DNA of 64,000 nt from Alkalihalophilus marmarensis DSM 21297 (GCF_000474275.2 NZ_ATAE01000041.1:1-64000), one strand, 5' to 3'. Positions 43,280-53,708 are shown, numbered from the stretch's first letter. Notes: generated by a model from the sequence alone, not told the origin. Made by a program: numbers and translations.

Positions 43280-45007
43280 TTACTTATAATAATCTACAAC
43301 ACCTTCTAAAATCGCTTCCGCAGATCGTTGACGGAACGAATCAGTCTTCAGCTTGGCTGCATCTTGAGAGTTAGAAATAAATGCAAGTTCTAGCAGCACA
43401 CTCGGCATTCTAGCTTGCTTAATTACTTGGAAACCTGCTGTCTTCACACCGCGGTCACGTGTACCTAATTTATCAATCAGGTGACTGTGAATCGAATGAG
43501 CAAGCTTCTCGCTTCCGGCTGAGGCATAGGTCGCATCCCAGTACGTTTCTGTCCCATTGGCCGATGTGGCTGTAGCTGCATTAGCATGAATACTAATAAA
43601 CAAATCAGCCTTCGCATCATTTGCTACCTTCACACGGTCAGATAAGGTCGGGTATACATCTGTGTCTCTCGTCATGATCACGTGGGCACCAGCAGCAAGC
43701 AAAAGCTTCTCTGCGCGCTGTGCGACATCTAGAGCGATTTCTTTTTCTTGTAGTCCATTTCCTACTGCACCGGGGTCACTTCCGCCATGGCCAGGATCAA
43801 TGACGATCTTCTTTCCGGACAATGAACCACCTTGACGAACAGGGCTAACTGTGACGATCAGCTCAGCAGTTGTATGCGAGATCGAGGCTTGATAGCCATC
43901 TGCTACCCTGAATGACATCCCTTTTCCGGCTGATTGATTAACAGCCGAAATTTGGCTCATTCCGTTGACGGAAGATGTCACAAGCGGCATCTCAGCAGCG
44001 TTTGTTGTAATTGTTCGCAATGTCCCGCTCTCTTGGTGAGAAGTATTAACGACACCGCCGATTTTCGGCCATGATAAAGTCGTTACATCGCCTACTTTTG
44101 TAACCTTAGGTTGACCTAACAGACGTTTTTGAACACCATTTTGATACAGGTCTAAATAGTAAGAATGCACATAAGCATCTCTCCCATTAAAAGTGATCTT
44201 AGCCCAACGGTCATCAAAGCTCTTAACGTCTACTGTTTGTCCGCTTGTTAAGCGGCCTACGGATGAATGAGACGTATCTGGACCTGAACGGACATTTAGT
44301 GTATCAGCACGAGCCACTGTACCTTTCATCGTTGAAGATGGAGATTCTTCGCCCGCACCGCTGTCACTGTGTACCTCTCTTGTGATTCGCACTTCTTGAG
44401 CTTGTTGATTCCACTTCACATCCGCACCAAAGGTTTCAGCAAAAAAACGTAATGGTATTACAGTGCTCTGCTCAATTGCCCTTGGTGCAGGATTGACTAA
44501 AACACTACGGTTATTGATTAATGTTTCTGATTGACCTAACGTAAATAAAATCTCAGTCCCTTGGTCTTGTGCCCATACTTGCTGCTTCTGCTGATTCCAT
44601 CTTACTTGAACCCCTAATGCCTCACTTATGACTCGAAATGGAAGCAGGATAGAATTATCAACTGTCGGAACATGAGAAATAGGTAATTGCAGTTTCTCAT
44701 TATTTACATAAATACTAATATCATTGGAACTGCTAGATTGAGAGAAACTTATGTAATCTTGATGCACATAACCAGACAACGTTCTATAACGGATTTGGTG
44801 CCATTGGCCGTTTGTTGATACAACTGTAACCTTATCCCCTCTACTAAGTGAACCAACTTTTGGAGACAGCGCTGTAGGCTTTTCCCTAATATTTAACGTA
44901 GAAGCTGTCACAACCCCTTCTTTCGTAGAGGCTTCTACAGTATCAAGAGGGGTGAAGAGTGAAAATAGAATGAGCATTACTAAGAAAGCTATACTGCGTT
45001 TGGTCAT
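43280..45007 (-). CDS. N-acetylmuramoyl-L-alanine amidase with SH3 and copper-amine-oxidase-like domains
   Basis: Secreted zinc amidase that cuts peptidoglycan between MurNAc and L-Ala. The 575-residue protein has a signal peptide (about 1-26), SH3b domain 1 (about 30-80), a copper-amine-oxidase N-terminal-like domain (about 95-215, with ILLPFRVISEALGVQVRW and IPLRFFAETFGADVKW repeats), SH3b domain 2 (about 228-285), an AMIN-like part (about 290-390) and an Amidase_3 domain with Zn ligands in IDPGHGGSDPGA, the following KEIAL Glu and SIHANA. The SLH proteins next door share its wall-binding logic. The domain order is unusual; substrate beyond the amide bond is not inferred. Confidence 0.93.
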   Translation of the reverse strand: MTKRSIAFLVMLILFSLFTPLDTVEASTKEGVVTASTLNIREKPTALSPKVGSLSRGDKVTVVSTNGQWHQIRYRTLSGYVHQDYISFSQSSSSNDISIYVNNEKLQLPISHVPTVDNSILLPFRVISEALGVQVRWNQQKQQVWAQDQGTEILFTLGQSETLINNRSVLVNPAPRAIEQSTVIPLRFFAETFGADVKWNQQAQEVRITREVHSDSGAGEESPSSTMKGTVARADTLNVRSGPDTSHSSVGRLTSGQTVDVKSFDDRWAKITFNGRDAYVHSYYLDLYQNGVQKRLLGQPKVTKVGDVTTLSWPKIGGVVNTSHQESGTLRTITTNAAEMPLVTSSVNGMSQISAVNQSAGKGMSFRVADGYQASISHTTAELIVTVSPVRQGGSLSGKKIVIDPGHGGSDPGAVGNGLQEKEIALDVAQRAEKLLLAAGAHVIMTRDTDVYPTLSDRVKVANDAKADLFISIHANAATATSANGTETYWDATYASAGSEKLAHSIHSHLIDKLGTRDRGVKTAGFQVIKQARMPSVLLELAFISNSQDAAKLKTDSFRQRSAEAILEGVVDYYK

Positions 45008-45035
45008 AGGAATTTATACCCCCTTCATAGTTTAA

Positions 45036-45068
45036 AGAAAAGAGGCAACATGATCGTTACCTCTTTTA
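45036..45068 (-). terminator. Terminator of the SLH glucosaminidase gene
   Basis: Minus-strand stem AAAGAGGTAAC/GTTGCCTCTTT with a short loop, T-rich after. Confidence 0.75.
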
Positions 45069-45072
45069 TAAA

Positions 45073-46974
45073 TTAACGTTTCATAATGGTAATTGGCTCA
45101 ATATAGGTGCCGTGTACATAGCCATATTGATGATCTTTATGATCAGAAAAGATTTGGTACCAAGTTGTTCCTGCTTGGTTTCTTCCCGGTACGTAAGCGA
45201 CATAGTGGCCTGCTTGCGGGAATTGGAACTGTGATACTGCGCTTGTTGACGCATCTGAGCGAACGTTTAAGCCCGCTGTTGTTGTTTTCGCAATCGTATA
45301 GTATCCATAATCTTTCTTGCCTAAGAAATTATCAGCGCGATACATATGACTAGCAATCTTCTGTCCCCAGAGAGGATCAGAGGCATAATTGACATTCATT
45401 CCATGCCCTTTAAGCCCTAGCACGGCACCGCGGTACTGATCACCGCCCGGCGTTAAGTAGCGGTTATTCATTGAATTTGCAACGTGATGAATCGATTCTT
45501 CAAAACTATTAAACGGCTTTGCATTCCCTAATGGATCACTATCATAAGCACCGTAACCAAAAAGATTTTTCCGTTGTTCCGCAATAACACTAAGTCCATA
45601 ATTACTTTCATGAATCGCTTTTCCAAATAGGTAAAGGGCATTGATCCCGTACTTTTCTTGAGCTTCAATAAAGACGTGCCCAAGATTTAGAAGCGGGCTT
45701 TCTGTTGCAACATGTTTTCCATTTGGAGTCGTAATATTTAGAGACGCGATGTAGCGATTTAAATCCTCTGCCGTATAATTTGTTTTTGTACGGAGCGGGA
45801 GGAAGTTAAAATATTGATACGCCGTTCCAGCTTTTTGTCCTGAAGCATGGAAAAAGTCATATCCATTTAAGCTGTAGTATACTTGTCCATTTTGCATAAA
45901 TGATGGTGCGTCACCATAAGGGCGTTCCCACTCATACTGACCTGTAGAATGATTAAATCCACGATAATGAAGCACACCATCTTTTACTGAATATTGTGCG
46001 CGGCCTTTTTGAAGCTCTGGAGGAAGCAGCCATGCCTCTGATTGGCGAATGTATCCTTCCCCGTCTGCATAGCGGACATGCACCCAATTTTCATCGGCAT
46101 TAATGTATTGAAGCTCAGTTCCTTTTACTACATAAGTTAGCTGTCCTGTCTTAGCAGCATTCATAATTCTAACAATCTCTTGACCTGTCGGCGGGTTAGC
46201 TACAACGACCCCGCTTTTCATTTTCATTAAATTGGCCCCTTTATAAATGTACTCCACACCGGCTCTTTGGGCATCAGCGAACGTTAAGTACGATTGGCCG
46301 CTCATGACCAGGCTTCCGTTTGATACTCGGGCTGCTTGATACAAATCATGCAGACTTTCACCTGATTCTATCACTTGAAGCATTCTCACAATGAATGCCG
46401 CAGCTTGAGCACGTGTAGCATCTTGTTTTGGAGCAAATCGGAATTGACCGCCCCCAGCAGGCATCCCGCTAATAACCCCGTAATGCGTGTTATTAGCCAC
46501 AGCCGGACGGAACATAGGAAGAATCTGTTCCGTATCAGTAAATGTTAGCGATGCTGCCTGTGTTGGGATCTTGTTTAATTCCAACGCTCGCGTAATCATC
46601 GCCGCCATTTGTTCGCGTGTAATGTTTTGTTCCGGTCTAAAGTGGGTACTACTAACACCAGATACAATTCCAGCACTAAATGCACTATTTACTCCTGCAG
46701 CCAATCGATGACCTTGAACATCTACAAAAGTCGAATGTCCAGATGGCAGCTTAAGAGCTCTTGATAAAAACGTAGCAAATTCGGCTCTCGTTACATTATT
46801 GTCGGGACCATATCTATTAGCCCCGTACCCTCCAAGTATGTTGAGTTCAATAGCCTTTCGCATTTCGTGTTCTAAGCTGTGACCTGTAATATCATCAACA
46901 GCTCTAGCCCCGACTGTTGAGAACGAACTTAAGATCAGCGTCAATGCAAGTAATACACTAATTAGCGATTTCAT
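45073..46974 (-). CDS. SLH-anchored endo-beta-N-acetylglucosaminidase
   Basis: Cell-surface peptidoglycan hydrolase. The 633-residue protein has a signal peptide (about 1-24), three SLH domains (about 28-200, each with an ITR-like motif: NVTRAEFATFLSRALKL, NITREQMAAMITRAL, DATRAQAAAFIVRML), a linker with SH3-like stretches, and a glucosaminidase domain (about 430-575, LYLFGKAIHESNYG catalytic Glu region and NLFGYGAYD), then a C-terminal SH3b. SLH domains would hold it on the CsaB-pyruvylated polymer. RBS GAGGAG precedes the ATG. Confidence 0.92.
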   Translation of the reverse strand: MKSLISVLLALTLILSSFSTVGARAVDDITGHSLEHEMRKAIELNILGGYGANRYGPDNNVTRAEFATFLSRALKLPSGHSTFVDVQGHRLAAGVNSAFSAGIVSGVSSTHFRPEQNITREQMAAMITRALELNKIPTQAASLTFTDTEQILPMFRPAVANNTHYGVISGMPAGGGQFRFAPKQDATRAQAAAFIVRMLQVIESGESLHDLYQAARVSNGSLVMSGQSYLTFADAQRAGVEYIYKGANLMKMKSGVVVANPPTGQEIVRIMNAAKTGQLTYVVKGTELQYINADENWVHVRYADGEGYIRQSEAWLLPPELQKGRAQYSVKDGVLHYRGFNHSTGQYEWERPYGDAPSFMQNGQVYYSLNGYDFFHASGQKAGTAYQYFNFLPLRTKTNYTAEDLNRYIASLNITTPNGKHVATESPLLNLGHVFIEAQEKYGINALYLFGKAIHESNYGLSVIAEQRKNLFGYGAYDSDPLGNAKPFNSFEESIHHVANSMNNRYLTPGGDQYRGAVLGLKGHGMNVNYASDPLWGQKIASHMYRADNFLGKKDYGYYTIAKTTTAGLNVRSDASTSAVSQFQFPQAGHYVAYVPGRNQAGTTWYQIFSDHKDHQYGYVHGTYIEPITIMKR

Positions 46975-46999
46975 CTTGTTACTCCTCTCAAACTCTTAA

Positions 47000-49297
47000 T
47001 TATCTCTCATTCATCACACGATCTAAAAATACCGCTAACTCAGCTCGTGACGTAGAAGAAGAAGGTGCAAACCCGACTCCTGGCGTTCCTACTGAAATGT
47101 CATTTGCTTTTAAGGCATCAATTTCCTTATAAGCCCAATGACTTTCAGGCACATCTTTAAATGGTTCAGATGAAGCCCCTTGTATATCAAATGCACGTTG
47201 CAATACGACTGCCATTTCAGCCCTTGTTAAAAGATCTTTCGGAGCGAATCGAGCTGTCGATTTCCCTGTCATAATTTCAGCATCATATACAGCTGCAATG
47301 GCTTCAGATGCATAAGAATTTGACGTAACATCAGTAAAAGCTATAGGTTGTGAACGCAATGGCAGATTAAGAGCTCTAGCAATCATCACTGCTGTTTGCT
47401 CTCGCGTAATCTTCTCACTTGGACGGAACGAACCATCCGTGAATCCGTTAATTACATTTTGATCGTTCAGCTTCATAATAGCCGGCTGTGCCCAGTGGCT
47501 GCTCGGCACATCACTAAATCTCTCAACTGTGTAAGAAGATTGATAGATTGCTTCAAGCTGATCAAAATAAACAGTTCCCATACTTTGCTTTGAAGCATTA
47601 GCTTGAGCAATATAGACTTGTTCTAATTGAATAGGAGCCGATAAATTTGCAGGAATTTCTGCTCTAACATATCTCCACCCACTCCAGTTAAACTGGTTCT
47701 CAGCGGTAAAGTTAATTGTATGACGCTGGCCTTTTCCATCAATTATATTTCCTCTTAACCAATGCTCTTCGCCATTTCCATAAGCCCACATTCCAATTTC
47801 AAGCGGTTTTCCTTTAAGAGCTTTAGGCGTTTTGGCTTTTACATATGCTGCTGCCGTTCCTGCTTCACCAGCAGTATAGTCATACGTAAGCTTCAAAGCA
47901 CCGTTTCCAACTCTTCTAGGTGATGTAGAAGCAGCAATAGAAGCCGTTGCTCTTGCAGCTGCTGCAGACCAATCGTTTACGGAATCAAAAGAATCAATCA
48001 CTAGGGATGCATCCTTCACTACAAACTCTTTCGGTGGTTCTGTTGTGACGATTTGCAGAGTGGTAGGAATCGATCTTAAATTCCCATCGGATGGACGATT
48101 GATCGTTGTCACTTGTTGAGCATATGGCAAACGCGCTACCATCGTAGTTGATCCGCCTCCATCTAAGTTGATCGCATCATGCGCACCGATTGATTTCATA
48201 TAATTTGCAAGCTCCGGTAAAGTAGCACCGTCACTGTATCCTGGCTGTCTGCCATCGATGGTGACAAAATAAAGTTTCGATTGATCTTTTGAAACCCCTA
48301 CAGCTGTACGCGGTGCGCGGTAAGCAGCAAAAGGGCTGCGATCGTTCATGCTGATTTGTACTTGTCCATTTCTAAGCAATGTTGGACCAGTCGCCAGCAT
48401 AAACTCAGCGTCCTGCCACGCTTCATTTCTTGGAATCGTAAAGGTTACTTTATCTCCTGATTTAATTCCGGCTAAATCGCTAGGAAGATGCTGGCTTTGA
48501 ATAGACAATACAAATCCATCTTTAGGAATGGTAGAGTTACCCGGTTCGTTAAACCTAGTAATCTTAGAAACAGTTCCCGTAAAGATATCTCCCAGTAAGA
48601 GCTTATCAATCTGATTTCCCGTATTTTCTACAACAATTTCATGCCCCCAGCGGTTCGTACCGGTGGTAGCTGCCCCTGCATTAGGAGTGTAAACAACCAT
48701 AAAGCCTTCATCTCTCGTTCCATTTAACGTATCTGGTGTTAACGTCTTTCCGTTATAAGAAACGGTTGCACCTTGATACTCTGAGACCATAGGTTTGCCA
48801 CTCTTATTAACCCCGAAAGCTGCTCGGTGATAGACAGGGCCATTCGGATCTTCTGAACGAGCACCGTAATGAATAATTTCGTTATTCTTTACAATCATAT
48901 TCATCGGAATATACCCAGCATTAACAGCACCGGCTACATAGTGTCCTTCATATGTATTGGCTAACGCTTGCTGCAATGTTGTTTGTCTAGCGCCCAACGG
49001 ATTAGGGTGATAGAGTTCTAAACTAAGAGAAGGTTGATTATAAGATATATCTAGCACTTGAACTGCTCGGTTGACCGTACCAGACAAGTACTTCTCTTGA
49101 TTTAATGATACTCCCGCGGCTATCTCTTCTTTTTTTTCTGACTGCTTTGTACCAAAGCCGCTATAACTATATGCTTCAACCGGCATCACTAATGAGGCGG
49201 CCAAAGCAACTAGAACTATTTTACTAAGAAAACGTTTCAATAGCTTCACTCCATCATATTTTCTCAAAATATAACTCTTCTCTATATCTTTCGTCAT
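47000..49297 (-). CDS. SLH-anchored NAGPA-type phosphodiester glycosidase
   Basis: A 765-residue surface protein. It has a signal peptide, a phosphodiester glycosidase (NAGPA, DUF2233-like) domain (about 90-420) with the conserved DAINLDGGGSTTMVAR, a beta-sandwich resembling a carbohydrate-binding module (about 430-590) and three C-terminal SLH domains (about 600-765). NAGPA-like domains remove sugar-1-phosphodiester caps; here a wall polysaccharide is the likely target, which is inference. The start is unsure: ATG 49297 gives a long basic leader; GTG 49249 would begin a standard signal peptide (KLLKRFLSKIVLVALAA). It is the only SLH protein in the window with SLH at the C-terminus. Confidence 0.88.
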   Translation of the reverse strand: MTKDIEKSYILRKYDGVKLLKRFLSKIVLVALAASLVMPVEAYSYSGFGTKQSEKKEEIAAGVSLNQEKYLSGTVNRAVQVLDISYNQPSLSLELYHPNPLGARQTTLQQALANTYEGHYVAGAVNAGYIPMNMIVKNNEIIHYGARSEDPNGPVYHRAAFGVNKSGKPMVSEYQGATVSYNGKTLTPDTLNGTRDEGFMVVYTPNAGAATTGTNRWGHEIVVENTGNQIDKLLLGDIFTGTVSKITRFNEPGNSTIPKDGFVLSIQSQHLPSDLAGIKSGDKVTFTIPRNEAWQDAEFMLATGPTLLRNGQVQISMNDRSPFAAYRAPRTAVGVSKDQSKLYFVTIDGRQPGYSDGATLPELANYMKSIGAHDAINLDGGGSTTMVARLPYAQQVTTINRPSDGNLRSIPTTLQIVTTEPPKEFVVKDASLVIDSFDSVNDWSAAAARATASIAASTSPRRVGNGALKLTYDYTAGEAGTAAAYVKAKTPKALKGKPLEIGMWAYGNGEEHWLRGNIIDGKGQRHTINFTAENQFNWSGWRYVRAEIPANLSAPIQLEQVYIAQANASKQSMGTVYFDQLEAIYQSSYTVERFSDVPSSHWAQPAIMKLNDQNVINGFTDGSFRPSEKITREQTAVMIARALNLPLRSQPIAFTDVTSNSYASEAIAAVYDAEIMTGKSTARFAPKDLLTRAEMAVVLQRAFDIQGASSEPFKDVPESHWAYKEIDALKANDISVGTPGVGFAPSSSTSRAELAVFLDRVMNER

Positions 49298-49494
49298 ATT
49301 CCATCTATGATTTTACAAGATTACCAGTCCATTTAAAAGATTTATTGGAAAACTTTGTGATCAATTGTATAAAACCATACTTTATGCTCATAATTTGTGT
49401 AATTTTGATTTCTTCTACTATAATTACAATCTGTTTTCATATATAGTAGAGATTATAAGATATTGTAAATATTTTCATGTTGGAGGTCTTTAAA

Positions 49495-50163
49495 ATGAAG
49501 CAAAAAACACTGCCAGTACTCCTAGCAACATCTCTATTAGCCTCAACTCTATTTGTACCTACTACTTTTGCAGCAAACTCCTTAGACATTACTAACAATG
49601 AGAACTCTGAAGCAGAGCTTACTGTAGAACAGTCCGGTTTTAAAGACGTTCCAGCCACTCATTATGCCTATGATTCGATTCATTACCTTCACGGACTCGG
49701 TTATGTTTCAGGGAAAGGAAACAACCTATTTGCACCTAATGATCAGATTACCCGTGCCGAAGCTGCCGTAATGATTGCAAATGTGACTGGGTATAGCGCA
49801 TCTAGTTCCTATACGTTAAAAGCAACTGACATCCCACTATCACACTACGCATATGAAGCGTTACGTGCTCTTGAGCAAAGACAAATTATGCAAGGCTACG
49901 ACAAAAAAATGCGGCCTAATGACCTGATTACTAGAGCAGAGGTAAGTGTTCTTCTAAGCAAGAGCTTTAACTATGCGGAGCCGACACGCTTCCACCATTT
50001 TACGGATGTAAACCGCGATGCATGGTCGTATGAATATATCAATAAGCTTGCAGAAAACGGGATCACCTCACAGCAAGGGGCGAATTTCATGCCTATTAAG
50101 CAGACGACTCGTGCGGAATTTGCGACATTTGTAGCTCGTTCCCTTAACGACCGTTTTAAATAA
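49495..50163 (+). CDS. Small SLH-only surface protein
   Basis: A 222-residue exported protein with a signal peptide (LPVLLATSLLASTLFVPTTFA) and three SLH domains that fill the rest (about 45-95, 100-160 and 165-222; motifs ITRAEAAVMI, ITRAEVSVLL, TTRAEFATFV). There is no effector domain, so it may only coat or compete for the polymer, or be a structural S-layer component. ATG 49495 follows GGAGGT; an earlier ATG at 49477 is poorly supported. It is the only plus-strand gene between slaP and the right edge. Confidence 0.9.
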   Translation: MKQKTLPVLLATSLLASTLFVPTTFAANSLDITNNENSEAELTVEQSGFKDVPATHYAYDSIHYLHGLGYVSGKGNNLFAPNDQITRAEAAVMIANVTGYSASSSYTLKATDIPLSHYAYEALRALEQRQIMQGYDKKMRPNDLITRAEVSVLLSKSFNYAEPTRFHHFTDVNRDAWSYEYINKLAENGITSQQGANFMPIKQTTRAEFATFVARSLNDRFK

Positions 50164-50170
50164 CACAAAG

Positions 50171-50202
50171 AAATCCCTCAAGCCAATAAGCTTGAGGGAT
50201 TT
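50171..50202. terminator. Bidirectional terminator
   Basis: 12-bp perfect stem AAATCCCTCAAG/CTTGAGGGATTT with T-rich flanks on both strands, between the convergent SLH-only and subtilase genes. Confidence 0.85.
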
Positions 50203-50207
50203 TCCTT

Positions 50208-53200
50208 TTATTTCTTTTCAATATTGATATAGTACGGATGCAGGCTTGTGTCGCCGTTTGTATCTTGAACGACAATGCTGTACGTTCCTTTTGCTAAGTT
50301 TGCTCGTACATATTCACGATCGCCTTTGCCGTAATGATCTGCACTTGCTACCGTTTGTCCGGCAGCATCAATAATTTTTATCATTCCATCTAAATCAGAA
50401 GGAATGTCTAATGTTGCTGTATAATAGCCTGGCTCATTCACAATGAATGAGTGCGTTTGGTGTACCCTGCCGCTGTGATGTTCCACCGGCAGGAAGCCCG
50501 TAGTTCTCCAGCTGTTCACTCCAACTGCACGAAATGCTTGCGGTTGTGCACGTGTGTGATCAATTTCTGAGACTTGCAGACGATAAGGCGTCAAGAGCGT
50601 ATCTTCTCCAGAGAAGAAAGAATCATTTGCTACCGCAATAAAGTAACCAGCTCCAGACTTAACACGGAACGAACCTCGCAGTTCAGCCTCATCAATATAC
50701 ATTGGCATAAACGGCATGATACGCTGCTCTTCATCCCCAGTGATTTCACCATCACCATTTGTATCTTCAATAACTAAGATCAACGGCAGAATATCTTCAA
50801 AAAGATTTTCCGGCAAGCCGCTCTTAACCGCCTGTGAAGCTGGCAGGTTTTCAAAATGGAAACCAGCAACGCTATCTTCTTTAGCGTTGTAATAGAATAC
50901 ATCTTGACGACCTGTCATAGAAAGATTGGCATTAATTGCGTAGTTTGGCAGCTTTGCAGCATTGGTCAGGTCATCATTTTTCCAGTAAGCATCCTCAATA
51001 TTTTCACGAAGCATAGATAGTGAAAGCTCGTATGCTTCAAGCGATGGCTGACCGTAGCCTACGTTATTCCCCATTGCCACCAAGTACGTTTCACCTTCCT
51101 CGAGTCCTAGGTGAAGCACAGGTTCTCCGTCTAATTCTTCACCCGTAAAGAGGTTATAGCCGCCTGACTGAGTAAGGTACGTCAAATACGTCTCGCCTTC
51201 TTCTGTTTCATTCAGCTTAAACACTTCTAATAACGGCTTTAATGACTTCGCCTTGTTCCAATTTAATTGGTATAAGCCATTCATTTCAGGCGTAATCGTA
51301 AAGAAATCAAAGTCACCGTACATTTGGAAATAACCGTCTAGATTGCTGTTTACGTCAAGCTCTCTTGCTGTACCAACGATGCTCTCAAGCTCTTCTTCTT
51401 CAAGGTACAGATCAAATCCTAATTGGAAGTAATCAAGCACCTGCTTTTCAAAGCTTTGACGTGCTGACCTGTAATCCTCGAACTCTTCTTCTGTCCACTC
51501 TTCATCATATGGCGGCATATCGTAATAATTTGGATAGCCGTCTTCATCTTCAGGGAGAACTTTTGCCCGGATATTCATTTGGTAAGGAAGATGAGAGGAG
51601 TCTCCGTGCATTGGACCAAATTCAAACATATCAAAGAACATGAACATAAATGGATCTAAATCAAATGCTGAACGCGTTGTTACTTCTACGACATATTCCA
51701 TACCAGGAATCGTCTCAAACGTAAGCTGTGTATCTACTCCAACACCATAGGATTGATCCTGATACATTGGGTATGGACCGTATTCGTCATAATAAACATC
51801 TTCCATATCCATATACTCTTCTAACTCTTCACGCTCGCCGTAGAACATATCAAATTCTTCAGCAAAATAAACATTGATCGCCGTATCAATTCCAGGTACT
51901 CCAGGAATTGTGATCTCTACTACTTCACCTTCATCTGATGTGAAGCGGAAATAATCTTGATCTCCCTCAGAACCAGCTAAATAAAGCGGCCCAGCGACAT
52001 CTTTTGCTGTAGTAAACGGGAAACGATTAATCTCAATTGGTGAATCTACAGTTAGACCATCTTCTAAGTACTCATCCGCACGCTCTACCTCTAGTGTGAA
52101 CGTGTGCGTTGAGTCATTACGATAATGTTCATTTGTGTCATAAACAGCAGCAACAATTGTTCCATCCATCAGCGCCTCATGAAGAACTGCTTCTATTTCT
52201 CCTTCACGCACTTTATCGATTACAATTGGAGCTTCATCGCTTCCTTCATACGTCAGTTCAATTGCTAAATCATATAAAGCAGAACCTTCTAATTTAAACT
52301 GAAGCAGCTCGCCTTCGCGGACATCAATGCGGTACAGATACTTATCAGTCATGTTTTTAAACGAACCTTCAGCTTTTGCTTTGTCATTTGTAAAAGACAA
52401 CGTCGATGTTGACTCACCACCAGCACTTGGCAGTTTTGAAACGTCAAATGATAATGCTCCTTTTGGATTGACCATACCAAAACCAAACTCTGTATCATAC
52501 CCTTTTGCGCCAAGATCTGTTGCTGTCTGCTGCAGGATATACATTACCTCATACGACGTGAGGTCAGGATGCTTTGATTTCAACATCGCAGCAACCCCTG
52601 CAACAATCGGAGAAGCCATAGATGTACCTGACATCTCTTCAAATGTAGAGTGCTTATCCACATCAAACATCGGTGCATATACCTGGTTTCCTGGTGCTAC
52701 CACATCAAGAGCAGGGCCATAGCTTGAGAACCATGCAAGCTCATTTGCTTGATCGGTCGCCCCGACATTAATAACCCCCGCATACGCCCCGGGATAGCTT
52801 TTAATGGTAGAGCCATTATTTCCTGCAGCCGCTACTAATACAATTCCTGCTTCAACAGCGACATCAATCGCATCTTGGATAATGGATGACGGCATCGTCG
52901 AACCAATACTCATATTAATGACGTCAACATCCTTTTCAACTGCATGAAGAATCCCTTCCGCAATTGTGAAGTCTGTTGTAAAAAAGCTGCGGTTAAATAC
53001 ATCAATGGAATAAATATCTGCGTCTGGATAAACTCCATAACCGCCAACTTCATTTCCTTTTTCACCCGCAATAATTCCAGCAACATGCGTGCCGTGTGAA
53101 TCAATCTGCGGACGCTTCAATGGGTCAAGGACATTGTATTCACCAACAAGAGCATGTTTTAACTCAGGGTGATTACGATCTAAGCCGCTGTCGATTACCC

Positions 53201-53708
53201 CGACCGTTACCGCATGATCACCTGTCAGCTTAAGTGCTTCCTCGATCCCAAGTTCATTTAAATGATACATAGATGAAGCTTTCGGGTCAGTGACAGCCAG
53301 CTGTTGAAAAGGAACACTCGCCTGCACGCTGACCACTGAATCAAGGGCTGCGTATTTCTTCGCCACCTGCTCAAGCTTCATTCCGCCGCGGACCTTTACA
53401 ACATCATATCCCAGCGTCGGAATACGCTTTTGAAGAGTCGCTCCCGTCTTTTGGTGATCGGCATTAGAAATCGCCTCCGAATACTTAATGACTAACGTAT
53501 CCTCACTCGGTCTTAACTCTTCATTCTTTACTCGATTCGAGGAAACAAGTTCATCTGATTCTATTCCTAAATCACCTAGTAATTTCTCAAGTCTTTCTTG
53601 ATTCGAGTCACCTGTCGTTATAGCCGCTGAGACTGGCTGTGCGATTAAGGAGCTCACTAATAAGACAATCATAAATAGTAGAAACGTTTTGTTGCTGCGT
53701 CTGAACAT
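50208..53708 (-). CDS. Large secreted subtilase (S8) with C-terminal beta and EF-hand parts
   Basis: A 1166-residue extracellular serine protease. It has a signal peptide (1-29), a propeptide-like region (about 60-140), and an S8 domain with D173 (VGVIDSGLD), H205 (DSHGTHVAGIIAG), the oxyanion Asn in AAAGNNGS and S363 (GTSMASPIVAG). After residue 420 come several acidic PPC-like beta domains and, near residue 980, a canonical EF-hand loop (DTNGDGEITGDE). It has no SLH or sortase signal, so it is probably released or held otherwise. The high Asp and Glu content suits an alkaliphile. It ends at a bidirectional terminator. Confidence 0.93.
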   Translation of the reverse strand: MFRRSNKTFLLFMIVLLVSSLIAQPVSAAITTGDSNQERLEKLLGDLGIESDELVSSNRVKNEELRPSEDTLVIKYSEAISNADHQKTGATLQKRIPTLGYDVVKVRGGMKLEQVAKKYAALDSVVSVQASVPFQQLAVTDPKASSMYHLNELGIEEALKLTGDHAVTVGVIDSGLDRNHPELKHALVGEYNVLDPLKRPQIDSHGTHVAGIIAGEKGNEVGGYGVYPDADIYSIDVFNRSFFTTDFTIAEGILHAVEKDVDVINMSIGSTMPSSIIQDAIDVAVEAGIVLVAAAGNNGSTIKSYPGAYAGVINVGATDQANELAWFSSYGPALDVVAPGNQVYAPMFDVDKHSTFEEMSGTSMASPIVAGVAAMLKSKHPDLTSYEVMYILQQTATDLGAKGYDTEFGFGMVNPKGALSFDVSKLPSAGGESTSTLSFTNDKAKAEGSFKNMTDKYLYRIDVREGELLQFKLEGSALYDLAIELTYEGSDEAPIVIDKVREGEIEAVLHEALMDGTIVAAVYDTNEHYRNDSTHTFTLEVERADEYLEDGLTVDSPIEINRFPFTTAKDVAGPLYLAGSEGDQDYFRFTSDEGEVVEITIPGVPGIDTAINVYFAEEFDMFYGEREELEEYMDMEDVYYDEYGPYPMYQDQSYGVGVDTQLTFETIPGMEYVVEVTTRSAFDLDPFMFMFFDMFEFGPMHGDSSHLPYQMNIRAKVLPEDEDGYPNYYDMPPYDEEWTEEEFEDYRSARQSFEKQVLDYFQLGFDLYLEEEELESIVGTARELDVNSNLDGYFQMYGDFDFFTITPEMNGLYQLNWNKAKSLKPLLEVFKLNETEEGETYLTYLTQSGGYNLFTGEELDGEPVLHLGLEEGETYLVAMGNNVGYGQPSLEAYELSLSMLRENIEDAYWKNDDLTNAAKLPNYAINANLSMTGRQDVFYYNAKEDSVAGFHFENLPASQAVKSGLPENLFEDILPLILVIEDTNGDGEITGDEEQRIMPFMPMYIDEAELRGSFRVKSGAGYFIAVANDSFFSGEDTLLTPYRLQVSEIDHTRAQPQAFRAVGVNSWRTTGFLPVEHHSGRVHQTHSFIVNEPGYYTATLDIPSDLDGMIKIIDAAGQTVASADHYGKGDREYVRANLAKGTYSIVVQDTNGDTSLHPYYINIEKK

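Noticed and set aside
42938-43374. Plus-strand ORFs of 85-86 codons over array C and the amidase 3-prime end
   Set aside because: They run through a terminator and the repeat array and have no ribosome site.
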